Shown piece by piece: positions 18,197 to 28,683 of a stretch of DNA of 64,000 nucleotides. The DNA is from Shewanella oncorhynchi (GTDB lineage Bacteria > Pseudomonadota > Gammaproteobacteria > Enterobacterales > Shewanellaceae): positions 478,799 to 542,798 of the forward strand of contig NZ_JABAEB010000001.1 in the NCBI RefSeq assembly GCF_012584455.1, written 5' to 3'. Position numbers and translations under genes: made by a program. The notes under the pieces were generated by a model that made no database searches, was not told where the DNA came from, and was given only the letters and a program-made list of their open reading frames with translations. The stretch's first letter is position 1, and each line of letters starts with the position of its first letter.

Positions 18197-20320
18197 ATGA
18201 GTGATAAAATAGGTGGTTGGGCGGGTAAAGTCCTCAGAGTTAATTTAACAACTAATCATATATGGTATGAGCCAATCAATAAATATTATGACTATATCGG
18301 TGGTATGGGGATTGGTTATAAAATATTGTGGGATGATCATAAGGATAATATTACTGCAATCGACCCAGATAATATTATTGTCTTTTCTGCCGGGCCATTA
18401 ACGGGTTCAGGCGTTATTTGTACTGGACGAACAACCATTACTTCCCGTAGTCCTGTAATTGAAAAACATCTGATTGCCGATGGTCACTTTGGTGGGCATT
18501 TTTCACCCGCAATGAAATTTGCGGGTTTCGATGCGATAGCAATAGAGGGGAAAGCGAGCAGTCCTGTGTGGCTTAAAATTGTGGATGATAAGGTCACGAT
18601 TGAACCTGCCGATGCCCTATGGGGTAAAGGTATATTTGATACCCACGCTATGATCGCGCAAATGATGGGACCCAATGCACAAGTCGCTGCGATTGGCCAA
18701 GCGGGTGAAAACCAAGTGCCTCTTTCTGTCATTATGACTCAGGGCGGGCACTCAGCAGGTGGTCATGGCTCGGTAATGGGGTCCAAAAATTGTAAAGGTA
18801 TCGGCATTATCGGCACTGGCGCCGTTAAAATCGCCGCCAATAATGAAAAGATGCGTGCCTTAGATGACCATATTTTAGGTATTATCGGTGCCAACAATAA
18901 TGGTGTCGTTCCTTCAACGCCGCAATCTTGGGCTGAGTACTCAGCACCCATCAGCCGCTGGAAATCTCGGCCCGGTTTGAAGTGGGGCGCTGCCGATCAA
19001 GAAATCGATTTAGGCGAAGTGCCATGGAATGAACGCAATCGTATTGGGTTTCGAACTTCAATGGCAGAAAGCTACATAGGTGTGGAATATGCCAATAAGT
19101 GGATGAAGCGTACGGGAGGCTGTCATTCATGCCCAATACGTTGCTTCTGCGAGCTAAAAGTCCCTGAATTGAAAAGTAAATACGGTCGTAAAACCGAACA
19201 TATATCTAACGTCTGTATGGGATTCCTCGTACCACAGTATTTAATGGGCACCAAAAATGGTACAGAAGCACATGCGATGGCGGGCGCTTTAGGGGCTCAT
19301 ATTCTCGATGACTATGGTATTTGGTGTAACTATGGCTCCATTTCTCATCTATTTAAATTCCTAAAAACAAAGGATATGTTTAAGCATTTATTACCTGAAG
19401 ATGAATTTAACAGTATTCCTTGGGCGCTCTGGGATAACCAAGATCCTGCTTTCTTACTTGATTTTTATCGCCGAGTGGCGTTTAAAGAAGGTGAAATCTC
19501 CCATATGGCCGACGGCTTATATGATTTGATCAAGCGTTGGGGGTTAGATGGAACCAATCCCAAGTTAGGTAATTGGGATATTCATAAAGAAAGTGCCACT
19601 AAGGTATTCAACAAGAAAACCAATGCTGCCGTGCACCATGCTAGTGAAACCGCGGGTCAGGTGGGTACGTTAATCAACGTCGTCTTTAACCGTGATGCTC
19701 AGTGCCATTCCCACATCAACATAGTTAACAGTGGTTTGCCACACGATATGACAGTGGCGATTGCCGAGAAAAAATGGGGTGAAGGTGCATTCGATAAGGT
19801 GAATTGGTATACCCCAATCAATGCGGCTAAGATCCGTTTTGCAAAATGGTCGCTGGTGAAAAACGTATTACATGACTCTCTGACACTGTGTAATTGGATG
19901 TTCCCATTGTTGGCATCACCGGATAAAAATCGTAACTATGAAGGCGATAGCACCATTGAATCGCAGATGTTCAGTTTAGTGACTGGGATTGAAACCACAG
20001 AAACGGAATTGGACTTTAAGGCGGAAAGAGTGCTGCATTTACACCGTGCCTTAACCGTATTGCAAATGAATGAAAGCAATATGCGCGAAGAGCATGATGT
20101 GCTCAGTGACTGGGTTTATGATTTGAATCCAGATAAAAACTTCGGTCAAGAGGGCACCATCAAGATGGACCGCGCTGACATGCAAACGGCGCTGGACATG
20201 TTCTATGAAGCCTTTGGTTGGGATATTCAAACCGGTGCGCCAACTCGGGCCACGCTCGACAAGTTTAGCCTAGGTTTTGTTGCCGATAGATTGGCGGCGC
20301 GAGGCCTGTTACCCAGTTGA
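18197..20320 (+). CDS. Aldehyde ferredoxin oxidoreductase family protein (YdhV-like)
   Basis: Member of the tungsten/molybdenum bis-pterin AOR family, 707 residues, close to E. coli YdhV (about 700). The N-terminal domain reads GGWAGKVLRVNLTT ... YIGGMGIGYKIL. The cluster-binding motif is C309-HS-C312-PIR-C316. A later cysteine in SLTLCNW probably supplies the fourth ligand, as in the GLC motif of the family. Typical AOR enzymes oxidise aldehydes to acids; the substrate of the YdhV branch is unknown. There is no signal peptide, so the enzyme should be cytoplasmic, although its likely partner ferredoxin has a Tat signal. AGGAG precedes the ATG. It is the middle gene of a three-gene operon. Confidence 0.93.
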   Translation: MSDKIGGWAGKVLRVNLTTNHIWYEPINKYYDYIGGMGIGYKILWDDHKDNITAIDPDNIIVFSAGPLTGSGVICTGRTTITSRSPVIEKHLIADGHFGGHFSPAMKFAGFDAIAIEGKASSPVWLKIVDDKVTIEPADALWGKGIFDTHAMIAQMMGPNAQVAAIGQAGENQVPLSVIMTQGGHSAGGHGSVMGSKNCKGIGIIGTGAVKIAANNEKMRALDDHILGIIGANNNGVVPSTPQSWAEYSAPISRWKSRPGLKWGAADQEIDLGEVPWNERNRIGFRTSMAESYIGVEYANKWMKRTGGCHSCPIRCFCELKVPELKSKYGRKTEHISNVCMGFLVPQYLMGTKNGTEAHAMAGALGAHILDDYGIWCNYGSISHLFKFLKTKDMFKHLLPEDEFNSIPWALWDNQDPAFLLDFYRRVAFKEGEISHMADGLYDLIKRWGLDGTNPKLGNWDIHKESATKVFNKKTNAAVHHASETAGQVGTLINVVFNRDAQCHSHINIVNSGLPHDMTVAIAEKKWGEGAFDKVNWYTPINAAKIRFAKWSLVKNVLHDSLTLCNWMFPLLASPDKNRNYEGDSTIESQMFSLVTGIETTETELDFKAERVLHLHRALTVLQMNESNMREEHDVLSDWVYDLNPDKNFGQEGTIKMDRADMQTALDMFYEAFGWDIQTGAPTRATLDKFSLGFVADRLAARGLLPS

Positions 20321-20338
20321 ACTCTATAGTTGGACACT

Positions 20339-20860
20339 ATGATTGAACTTGTCGGTTATATCAGGGTATTTAGCCAACACGGACGCTTAGTCACGGCGGA
20401 GCAAATCGCCGCCGTGGCAGGGCTCGAGTGGGATAGTGAGCAAACGGTTAACAGTTATATTCGCCTGATCCTCAATGAGGCTTACAAGGATGTGCAGATG
20501 CGTTTGTCGGATAAGCGGTATTTCTTCTATTCCGACAGAAGCATAGTTGAACGTTACGCTGAGCAATGGTTAGCATTGGAGCGGGGTGAAGCGTTTGAGG
20601 CGATTATTGCCCAGATCCGTCGCAATAGTTGCCGCCATACTGAGGTCTATCTGGAGAGTGTACTGACGTTTGCCCCCTATCTTTATGATGAGCCTACATT
20701 AGCCAATGTGCGTGAGCAATTACTACAACAGCTTGGGGCCGAGGATATCCATTATGCAGTGGACAATCAGGGGAAAGGTTATTACTACTCGACTCTGGGA
20801 TTGAGTCACAGCTATGCGGCCGTCCTCGCTAATTATGATCCTTGCGAATGGTCAAACTGA
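20339..20860 (+). CDS. Unknown protein co-transcribed with the AOR-family enzyme
   Basis: 173 residues, cytoplasmic, with no signal or membrane segment. I do not recognise the family. The N-terminus (LVGYIRVFSQHGRLVTAEQIAAVAGL) looks like a winged-helix or helix-turn-helix lead, and the middle is helical and charged. It starts 18 bases after the oxidoreductase stop and precedes the operon terminator. A role in maturation or control of the oxidoreductase is only an inference from position. The ATG at 20339 is preferred to a TTG nine bases earlier. Confidence 0.8.
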   Translation: MIELVGYIRVFSQHGRLVTAEQIAAVAGLEWDSEQTVNSYIRLILNEAYKDVQMRLSDKRYFFYSDRSIVERYAEQWLALERGEAFEAIIAQIRRNSCRHTEVYLESVLTFAPYLYDEPTLANVREQLLQQLGAEDIHYAVDNQGKGYYYSTLGLSHSYAAVLANYDPCEWSN

Positions 20861-20887
20861 GATTCTGCGACCTCATTGATATTGATT

Positions 20888-20908
20888 AAGCGCCTTCGGG
20901 CGCTTTTT
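20888..20908 (+). terminator. Terminator of the ferredoxin-AOR operon
   Basis: The stem AAGCGCC / GGCGCTT has the stable loop TTCG, followed by T residues. It lies 28 bases past the last stop codon of the operon. Confidence 0.9.
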
Positions 20909-20939
20909 ATCGCAAATACCTCATATAGCTAGCGTGAGA

Positions 20940-21692
20940 TTAGCTTGCCAGCGTTTGAGTGTACTTTTTGATGATTTCGTCAATTTTACCATTGGCCTTC
21001 AATGTCGCTATGGCTTGATTGATGGCAGGAAGCAAATCGGCATGTTCTTTTCGCAACCTAAACACTAAGTCACCATCAGAATGCACTGCCGCCAGTGCGA
21101 CAGGGATCCGCAACTGAGTCGACCAATACAACGCCGGGTAATTACCAGCAATAACAGCGTTGACTCTGTGTTTATCTAAGGCTTTGATCAGCTCCTGCTC
21201 TGAGGTAAAGTCTGCACGGATAAAATCTTTATCGTCGTGATATAAATAACCGCGCACTGTACCTATTTCTTGGCCTTTTATCTGGCTGATATCTTTATAT
21301 TTACTGACATTCTCTGGCAATGTGACCACATATTCAGTGATTTGCATTATGGGGGCCGATTTGACAAACAGCGGCCCTAAATCCTGCTTTTCAAACCAAC
21401 TAGGGCTGACGATATCAAAGTCGAGTTGACCAGTTTCTAGCGCATTATTGGTGCGCTTTGGCGGCAGGGCGAGGATTTCACCTTTGATTTCAGCCATAGA
21501 TAAAATCATCGGAATAAGCTCAGTGATCATCCCCGGCGCCTCGGCTTGATCACCGATAAAATACGGATACCAAGAATAGGAGCCAGTGATATTGTATTTG
21601 AGCTGTTCCGCAAAGGCGTGCTGTTGAGTCAAGCAAAGGGTGAACAAGGCAAATCGAACTAAGTGTTTATACTGCAAACATCGCTTAACCAT
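20940..21692 (-). CDS. Periplasmic solute-binding protein, family 3 type
   Basis: 250 residues with a cleavable signal peptide (LVRFALFTLCLTQQHAFA, cut before EQ). The body is a bilobed family-3 (amino-acid-type) binding domain: YNITGSYSWYPYFIG near the N-terminus, a central VKSAPIMQITEYVVTL, and a C-terminal LRKEHADLLPAINQAIATLKANGKIDEIIKKY, which is diagnostic. No permease or ATPase gene is adjacent, so it may be an orphan sensor or scavenging protein. The ligand is unknown. Confidence 0.85.
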   Translation of the reverse strand: MVKRCLQYKHLVRFALFTLCLTQQHAFAEQLKYNITGSYSWYPYFIGDQAEAPGMITELIPMILSMAEIKGEILALPPKRTNNALETGQLDFDIVSPSWFEKQDLGPLFVKSAPIMQITEYVVTLPENVSKYKDISQIKGQEIGTVRGYLYHDDKDFIRADFTSEQELIKALDKHRVNAVIAGNYPALYWSTQLRIPVALAAVHSDGDLVFRLRKEHADLLPAINQAIATLKANGKIDEIIKKYTQTLAS

Positions 21693-21837
21693 ATTGCTTT
21701 TATCCTTGTTATCTCTGCTTTAGCCAAGACCTATCCGATGGTCATTCTATCTAAACTGTGTGAATGAATTGTTTATTGGATCACAATCAGTCACATCCGC
21801 CATATTTAAGCTATTTTCAACTTTTCGCTATTACACC

Positions 21838-22473
21838 TTAAGCCAATAGCTGACACAAAGCTGGTTGCTGATTATTAGGGAAAATTTGATAGGTTTTATG
21901 GTGCTTAATCAAACTGGTTTTCTTGTTGCCTTGGCTGAGCAATAACCCATGGGACAGGGCGATACGCGTTAGTGTCTGTTCATCGGCGCGGACATATAAG
22001 TTGATTGGCTTGATCAGCTGATTGTCTTTAATATGTTGATTAAATTCTTTGGCATCAATCACTAAGCTAGATTGACCATCACCATCGAGTTTCAGCTTGG
22101 CACTGATTTCAGTGTCAGTAAAGACTAACCAATCGGCTTGTTTTAAGGTTTCTATCATAGCATTTAATGCCGTGCCTAAAGCGGGCTCTGATGTCTCAAC
22201 TGATTGATATTGATACACTATCCTTTCTAGTAAACGCTTGAGTTCGGCGCCCGCACCTTGGCTGCGAGCCAAACGTATCCAAGCCGTGAGATCGTCGGCT
22301 ACCAATTTAGAAAAGCGTTTTTCCTTTAAGGACTCGACCATCCAATTACACAAAAAATGACTTTCCTGCGCAGAGGTGCGCTGGGCTTTCTTGGTCTGTG
22401 CTGAAGCGGTTAAATCGGCAAGACCCGCAAGGGCGAGTTCGAGCACAGCTTGGTTATAGGTTTGAGAATTCAT
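21838..22473 (-). CDS. DUF2913 family protein
   Basis: 211 residues, cytoplasmic, no membrane segment. The N-terminal half has the pattern I associate with DUF2913: YNQAVLELALAGLADL, then ESHFLCNWMVESLKEKRFSK, then TAWIRLARSQGAGAELKRLLERI. The family occurs in Vibrio, Shewanella and relatives and has no known function. GGAG lies nine bases upstream of the ATG. It appears to be transcribed alone or after the thioredoxin-fold gene at 22573. Confidence 0.7.
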   Translation of the reverse strand: MNSQTYNQAVLELALAGLADLTASAQTKKAQRTSAQESHFLCNWMVESLKEKRFSKLVADDLTAWIRLARSQGAGAELKRLLERIVYQYQSVETSEPALGTALNAMIETLKQADWLVFTDTEISAKLKLDGDGQSSLVIDAKEFNQHIKDNQLIKPINLYVRADEQTLTRIALSHGLLLSQGNKKTSLIKHHKTYQIFPNNQQPALCQLLA

Positions 22474-22572
22474 TATGACTCCGCCGCGGGCTGAAGTGAT
22501 GTTATCTATTTGAACTTGGACGATATTGATTGCGGCGGAGCTAGTTTAGCAAAGCGGTCGTTAAACCGATAT

Positions 22573-23226
22573 TTATTCTTGCGATCCCACCAAACTCGCG
22601 GCGGTTAAAATCAGCTTTGGCGCGGGCCTTACTTTGTAGTTTGGGTTGATATATTGAAAATGAATCAATCCCTTGTCGTCGCTGATATAAATGGCGGGTA
22701 CAGGTAAGACTAAACGTTTGGCACCTTCAGGGGTGATCCATAAAGGATTCTCGAGATTAAGGCGTGCGGTATAGGTTTCAGTCACCTTTTCGCTAGTGTA
22801 AAAAGCTAAACCAAAGGCTTGGGATGCCAGCATTTTTTCATCGGAAAGCAGCAGATATTTAAGTTCATTTTTTGCCGCCGAAACCTTAAGTTGAGCTGGC
22901 GTATCGGGTGAAATCCCCACTAACTGAAAGCCCATTTTTAATAACTCAGGTTCAATGGCTTTTAGTTGTCCCATTTGATTGTTACAAAATGGGCACCAGC
23001 CACCACGGTAAAAGAAGAAAATGGTTGGCTTTTTCTGGGTTAATTCTGCTAAATCGACCGTTTTGTCATTGATATCTTGCAAGTTTACCTTAGGGATTTG
23101 CTGACCATTAAGTAGTGGACTGATGGAAAACTCATTCTTAGCAATGGGTTGCGCCATAGCCGTTAGACTTGTTAGTAGTAAGATGGTTGTGAAGTAAAAC
23201 CTGTGTAACATCGAAGCGGTTTGCAT
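22573..23226 (-). CDS. Exported AhpC/TSA-type peroxiredoxin-like protein
   Basis: 217 residues. A signal peptide ends near LTAMAQ, so the protein is probably periplasmic. The thioredoxin fold is clear: KKPTIFFFYRGGWCPFCNNQMGQL holds the likely redox pair in WCPFC, and QLVGISPDTPAQL follows. The RGGWCPFC form is typical of the PRX-like AhpC/TSA group, whose members act as peroxidases or thiol oxidoreductases. Which of these applies here cannot be seen. AAGGA precedes the ATG. Confidence 0.85.
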   Translation of the reverse strand: MQTASMLHRFYFTTILLLTSLTAMAQPIAKNEFSISPLLNGQQIPKVNLQDINDKTVDLAELTQKKPTIFFFYRGGWCPFCNNQMGQLKAIEPELLKMGFQLVGISPDTPAQLKVSAAKNELKYLLLSDEKMLASQAFGLAFYTSEKVTETYTARLNLENPLWITPEGAKRLVLPVPAIYISDDKGLIHFQYINPNYKVRPAPKLILTAASLVGSQE

Positions 23227-23513
23227 ATAAAGTCCTTAATTTGATTTTGTTTTCTTCGTTTTTTAAGTCGTTGTTGTTAATATTTCCCTCGTTTTAGACA
23301 AAGAGATATTGCGTAAATCTGTATTTGTTATGCCTTACTCGCTTATAGAGTGGTTCGAGTTAGCACTAAACGGGTATGAGCATTAAAAGAGCGGCAATTG
23401 CCGAACATTCTTACAAGCCAATGCAGATGATTGCACCAATGTGATACCGATGGGGTTTGTTGGTGAGGTATTTATAACGGTAACCATTTGGATTTTATCG
23501 CGATTACAGCGTA

Positions 23514-23873
23514 GTGTTAGAGTGGTTAAAACGAGTGAGCGACAAGCTGATGGGGCAAGCCTTAATTGATGCAGTGGTAAAACACGATATCATTACCGTA
23601 AAACAGTTGATCAAACAGGGTGTTGATGTCGAATATATCGACTCACAAAATATGACGGCTTTATTGCATTGCTGCCAACTGCAATTACTCGATATTCTCA
23701 TGTTACTGGTTGAAGCTGGGGCCGATGTCCATCATGCCAATAACTTAGGTCACCTTCCTGTTGAACTGGCCCATTGGCATGGCGAGTTTCATATGGGTAG
23801 TTATACCGCCACGAGTCAAAAAATGGTGAAGTATTTGGAGCGCTATGGTGGCGTTCAACGTGGTCATCGATAA
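23514..23873 (+). CDS. Small ankyrin-repeat protein
   Basis: 119 residues with about two and a half ankyrin repeats: LIDAVVKHDIITVKQLIKQGVDVEYIDSQNMTALLHCCQ, then LLDILMLLVEAGADVHHANNLGHLPVELAHW. Ankyrin repeats bind other proteins. There is no signal peptide. The start is uncertain: a GTG at 23514 opens the frame without a clear ribosome-binding site, and an ATG at 23550 (MGQALIDAV) would also keep the repeats. It lies just before an AT-rich split gene. Confidence 0.75.
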   Translation: MLEWLKRVSDKLMGQALIDAVVKHDIITVKQLIKQGVDVEYIDSQNMTALLHCCQLQLLDILMLLVEAGADVHHANNLGHLPVELAHWHGEFHMGSYTATSQKMVKYLERYGGVQRGHR

Positions 23874-23912
23874 ATTGTATTGCACTTCAATATTCAATCA
23901 CGGGAGCTGTAA

Positions 23913-24425
23913 ATGGATAAGGGATTATTTAAAATATTAAAGAAAATCTATTTTAAAAAGTCTTATATCAAAGACGAAAATGGATATATGCAAAGAATAG
24001 ATAATGGAGACCAGTTTGATTGCGAGTCTGGGACTACACACTATTCTAATGACGGTTTATCTAATGCAGAAATACTAACAATTGAACAGAGTGGTTATCC
24101 TGTTAATCAGATAATCAAATATAGTCATGATGAATGTATTAACGCTTATAAAACGTTGCTTGAGCATCCTCACTTATCGATTGAGAATTTGATTTCGGCA
24201 TATATATGTGGCTTTTCAAGTTTTCCAAGAGGAAGGCAACCCATATTAAGTTATTTGTTCGCTCAAGCGGTTCCTGAACATAAAATGGTCAGCGAAGGGG
24301 ATGTTTGCCCCGTTTGCTCAATAAGAAGAAATGTTTGGATAGAAAAAGGACATAAAATATTCAGTTGCTATACCGGGAGTGTATGGAATGAAAGGTGGTG
24401 TGGTAATCTCGTTGAATTAGAGTAG
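23913..24425 (+). CDS. AT-rich unknown protein, probable 5' part of a gene split by an amber codon
   Basis: 170 residues before a TAG at 24423-24425. I do not recognise a family. It is lysine-, asparagine- and isoleucine-rich at the start, with a later cysteine pair CPVC and another C...C near the C-terminus that could bind zinc. GGGAG precedes the ATG. The same frame stays open past the TAG to 24803, giving a further 126 codons that include TPTPEDISIL. The two parts therefore look like one ancestral gene of about 295 residues. Base composition is much richer in A+T than the flanks, which suggests acquisition from outside. Confidence 0.7.
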   Translation: MDKGLFKILKKIYFKKSYIKDENGYMQRIDNGDQFDCESGTTHYSNDGLSNAEILTIEQSGYPVNQIIKYSHDECINAYKTLLEHPHLSIENLISAYICGFSSFPRGRQPILSYLFAQAVPEHKMVSEGDVCPVCSIRRNVWIEKGHKIFSCYTGSVWNERWCGNLVELE

Positions 24426-24473
24426 TTTACTGCCATTCCCCCTTGTACTCCTACACCAGAGGATATCAGTATA

Positions 24474-24803
24474 TTGATATCGTTAATCGATATGATCCGT
24501 CAAGCTCCTCAAGATGAAACACCCGGAAAATTAGAACAGCGCATCAAGAAAGCTAAAATTATTCCTAACTATGAGAAATATAGTTTTCGCGGACAATTAA
24601 TGGTATTGGCTGAATTGGGGATTATGCCAAATCCTTATGTAAAACCTTTATATGATGGATTCACCCATTTTACCGATATCTGTAGTGTGAAGTACCCAGG
24701 AAGTACTCGATCGGATATTATACTTCCTCTCGCGGGGTGGCGAGGCGAAAATAGTATAAATGAAACAAGGCTTCAAGCGTTATTGGGTAACATAATACGG
24801 TGA
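24474..24803 (+). CDS. In-frame 3' part of the split AT-rich gene
   Basis: 109 residues if begun at the TTG at 24474. The frame is the same as that of 23913-24425 and is open from 24426, so it is best read as the C-terminal part of the same protein after an amber mutation. Visible text includes IIPNYEKYSFRGQLMVLAELGIM and a C-terminal SDIILPLAGWRGENSINETRLQALL. There is no convincing ribosome-binding site at the TTG. It may be untranslated, reached by readthrough, or restarted. Function unknown. Confidence 0.55.
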   Translation: MISLIDMIRQAPQDETPGKLEQRIKKAKIIPNYEKYSFRGQLMVLAELGIMPNPYVKPLYDGFTHFTDICSVKYPGSTRSDIILPLAGWRGENSINETRLQALLGNIIR

Positions 24804-24837
24804 GATAAAGGTTACCAAGGTTATTATTGAGTGAGTA

Positions 24838-24868
24838 TAAAAAAGCGTCCGGTTATGGACGCTTTAAA
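24838..24868. terminator. Terminator shared by the split gene and rhlE
   Basis: The 9-bp stem AAAGCGTCC / GGACGCTTT (24842-24850 with 24857-24865) has a 6-base loop. The minus-strand side has the better T-run, which suits the end of rhlE. Confidence 0.88.
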
Positions 24869-24920
24869 ATCGCTGTTTTATCAATATTGACAAACACTGA
24901 TAATATCAATCAACGGATAA

Positions 24921-26222
<1,302 letters not shown>

Positions 26223-26583
26223 TTTGGATTCCTATCGTTCACTTATTCAAACATTCAAGCGCCACTAGCCTCTTTATCACTCGTCTAAAGGAGAGAGGTG
26301 TACCGGCTGGCTCATTCTTCCACACAGATTTTATAAGAAAAATGGCGGGCGCGGAGTATAGCAAAAATTTCGGTTAAAACCTGTACTTTTTAGTGTTTTG
26401 GCATTTTATCTGCATCATTTCATCAGGAGGGGATAAAAGGCTTAGTACTGGTTCAGGTGGGCAAGGTCTTATTGATCTATACAAGGGTTGAGTAAAATAT
26501 GGACTCAACAATACGGATTAAAGCTCGCTATATTAGAGAATACCGCAACCTAGGCTGCGGTATTTTGGATCTTGTACTTATGT
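26223..26583. other. Intergenic region upstream of rhlE
   Basis: These 361 bases should hold the rhlE promoter and leader. The only structure I support is the hairpin near 26539-26568 at the end of the chemoreceptor gene. Confidence 0.5.
26539..26568 (-). terminator. Possible terminator of the Aer-like receptor gene
   Basis: The perfect 9-bp stem AATACCGCA / TGCGGTATT has an 8-base loop. It lies 20 bases past the receptor stop, but the minus-strand T-run is broken. Confidence 0.5.
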
Positions 26584-28152
26584 TTAACCGAAGGTGCGCC
26601 TCAGGCCAAGGGCTTTTTCGGCATTGTGTTTAAGAAGATGGGCTGCATCACCAATCAGATGGGTTGCGGCTAAGTTCTCGGCGCTGGCATGGGTGATGGA
26701 GTGAATATTACTGGCGATCTCATTGACCACTTGACGCTGTTGATCGGCTGCCACTGCATTTTGTTGGGCAAAGGTGTGGATATCACTCACTTCTTGGTAA
26801 ATGGTGTTTACATTGTCGGCGGACAATTGAATATCGCTGGCACAACGCTCCGCATGTTGACGGCTTTGTTCCATTTCTTTGGCCCATGCGTTGAGCATAG
26901 TAAACATCTTATCGACACTCTTAGAAATACTGTTGGTCGATAGCTGGGTTCTGCTCGATAGGGCGCGTACTTCATCGGCGACCACGGCAAACCCACGGCC
27001 TTGTTCACCCGCACGGGCAGCTTCAATCGCGGCATTGAGGGCGAGGAGATTAGTTTGCTCGGCAATAGAGTCAATTTCGCCCATCGCATTAGCGACTTGC
27101 TCGGCTTCTTTATTTAATTGATGGGCATTGTTGGTTGCATCGGCAACAGACTTTGCCAGTTGCTCCATTTTTTGAGTGTTGGCCTTCATGTTGGCACTGC
27201 TTTTAAGGCAAAGATCATAGGCGGTATTGATGCTGGTGGACGTGAGATGGGTATTCTGCGCCACTTCTGTGATGGTTGAACTCATTTCTTCCATCGCGCC
27301 AGAGAGCTGTTCTAGCTGACTTTTCTCTTGATCTAGGCTGACATAGGTTTGCTCGGTCGCGACCACTAATTGATCGGCAATTGCATGTAATTGATTGGCT
27401 TGATCTTGGGTGCGCCCAAGTACGCCATTCATTTTAGCCTGCAGCATGATGAGCTGGAAATCGAGGATAGAAGAGGTATCGGCACCCGAGTAAATATAAC
27501 GACTGATAGAGTCATATTTGGTTTGCATTTCAATCAGTTTAGCGGGAATACGAAAGGCCTCATCGTAGAAAATGGCGAGGTTTAAGCTCATCAGAATCGC
27601 CCCTGCGATAATCACGCCCCAGCCCCAAAAGTAGCCAGCGATCAGTAAACCTGTGGAGGCTACAACCGCAGATACGATACGTTTTTGCATTAAACTTAAG
27701 GGTTTAGGAATGGATTTGTCCAATTTGAGTCTTTGGTAAATCTCATTAGCTTTCGTGACGTAGGCGGCTTGAGGCTGAATGCGCACCGATTGGTAACCGA
27801 TAATAGTGCCGTTTTCAAACAAGGGCGAAACAAAGGCATCGACCCAATAGAAGCCCCCATTTTTACAGCGGTTCTTGACTATGCCGCGCCAAGATTGGCC
27901 CGACTTAAGCTTTTCCCACATTTCTTTAAAGGCGGCGCTCGGCATATCCGGATGGCGCACCATATTGTGGGCATTGCCAATTAATTCTTGATCGCTATAG
28001 CCTGAGACTTCGGCAAAACGGGCATTAACGTAAGTGATGATACCGCGAGTATCAGTGGTGGAAATGAGTTCATCTTGTGGTGTTAAGCGGATTTCTTGAT
28101 CTGATCTCTGTGTATTAACTATTTTATTCGCTGAGGCGTTACTCTGGCTCAT
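26584..28152 (-). CDS. Aer-like methyl-accepting chemotaxis protein with PAS sensor
   Basis: 522 residues. An N-terminal PAS domain (about 20-130) has the aerotaxis-type text [17 protein letters not shown] and [18 protein letters not shown], typical of FAD-binding Aer sensors. Two membrane segments lie at about 160-200. The C-terminal half is a signalling coiled coil with the conserved hairpin tip [34 protein letters not shown] split around residue 370. It should sense redox state or oxygen and control CheA. There is no periplasmic domain. The gene stands alone, divergent from an HD-GYP gene. Confidence 0.9.
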   Translation of the reverse strand: MSQSNASANKIVNTQRSDQEIRLTPQDELISTTDTRGIITYVNARFAEVSGYSDQELIGNAHNMVRHPDMPSAAFKEMWEKLKSGQSWRGIVKNRCKNGGFYWVDAFVSPLFENGTIIGYQSVRIQPQAAYVTKANEIYQRLKLDKSIPKPLSLMQKRIVSAVVASTGLLIAGYFWGWGVIIAGAILMSLNLAIFYDEAFRIPAKLIEMQTKYDSISRYIYSGADTSSILDFQLIMLQAKMNGVLGRTQDQANQLHAIADQLVVATEQTYVSLDQEKSQLEQLSGAMEEMSSTITEVAQNTHLTSTSINTAYDLCLKSSANMKANTQKMEQLAKSVADATNNAHQLNKEAEQVANAMGEIDSIAEQTNLLALNAAIEAARAGEQGRGFAVVADEVRALSSRTQLSTNSISKSVDKMFTMLNAWAKEMEQSRQHAERCASDIQLSADNVNTIYQEVSDIHTFAQQNAVAADQQRQVVNEIASNIHSITHASAENLAATHLIGDAAHLLKHNAEKALGLRRTFG

Positions 28153-28683
28153 TTAGTGTGTCCATTCAGGGCCGATGTGGTTCATTAGGGTTCAGGGCGC
28201 GGTATTAGGCGCGAATTTTATTGTGCTGACTCTCATCGGAGTAAGCTTGTTATGTGATAAGAGTATCATTTTTGTGTGGGTATAGGAGAGCGGTTTCTCA
28301 TGGCTGACTGGTGAAAATCAATCGTTCGTCGTATTTATAAGCTATTGCAATATATAAAGTTTTTAAGTAGCGAGAATGTGGAGTTAAACGAGCGTTTATC
28401 CTGTTAAATCGTTAATTCTAGTATTTTGTATAGGGTTATTCTTTTATGTCTTGAGTGGGTATTTGTCATTCATCTTAAATATAAATTATGTTCGATGATA
28501 TTGGACTAATGTCGTTGATTCGGCTTGATATCGCAGTATTCATGGAGCGCTTTATTGGCCTTAGTCTATTCTTTAATTGGCAACAAAAGATGGCTTATTT
28601 TTCCTTGCTTCAGCGGTGTATCTTGATTTTGCTCTTCTAGTTCATTAGCTCACAGCGGGAATGCTACATAAGAGGAACTTCCC
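28153..28683. other. Divergent intergenic region of the receptor and HD-GYP genes
   Basis: This 531-base stretch is AT-rich. I looked for flagellar-type sigma-28 promoters (TAAA-N15-GCCGATAA) and saw no good match. I found no open frame or repeat worth reporting. Confidence 0.45.

Noticed and set aside
23227..24920. Insertion sequence or prophage in the AT-rich patch
   Set aside because: No transposase, integrase, terminal inverted repeat or target duplication could be found.
28153..28683. Sigma-28 (flagellar) promoter for the Aer-like receptor
   Set aside because: I found only partial matches to the -10 element and no properly spaced -35.
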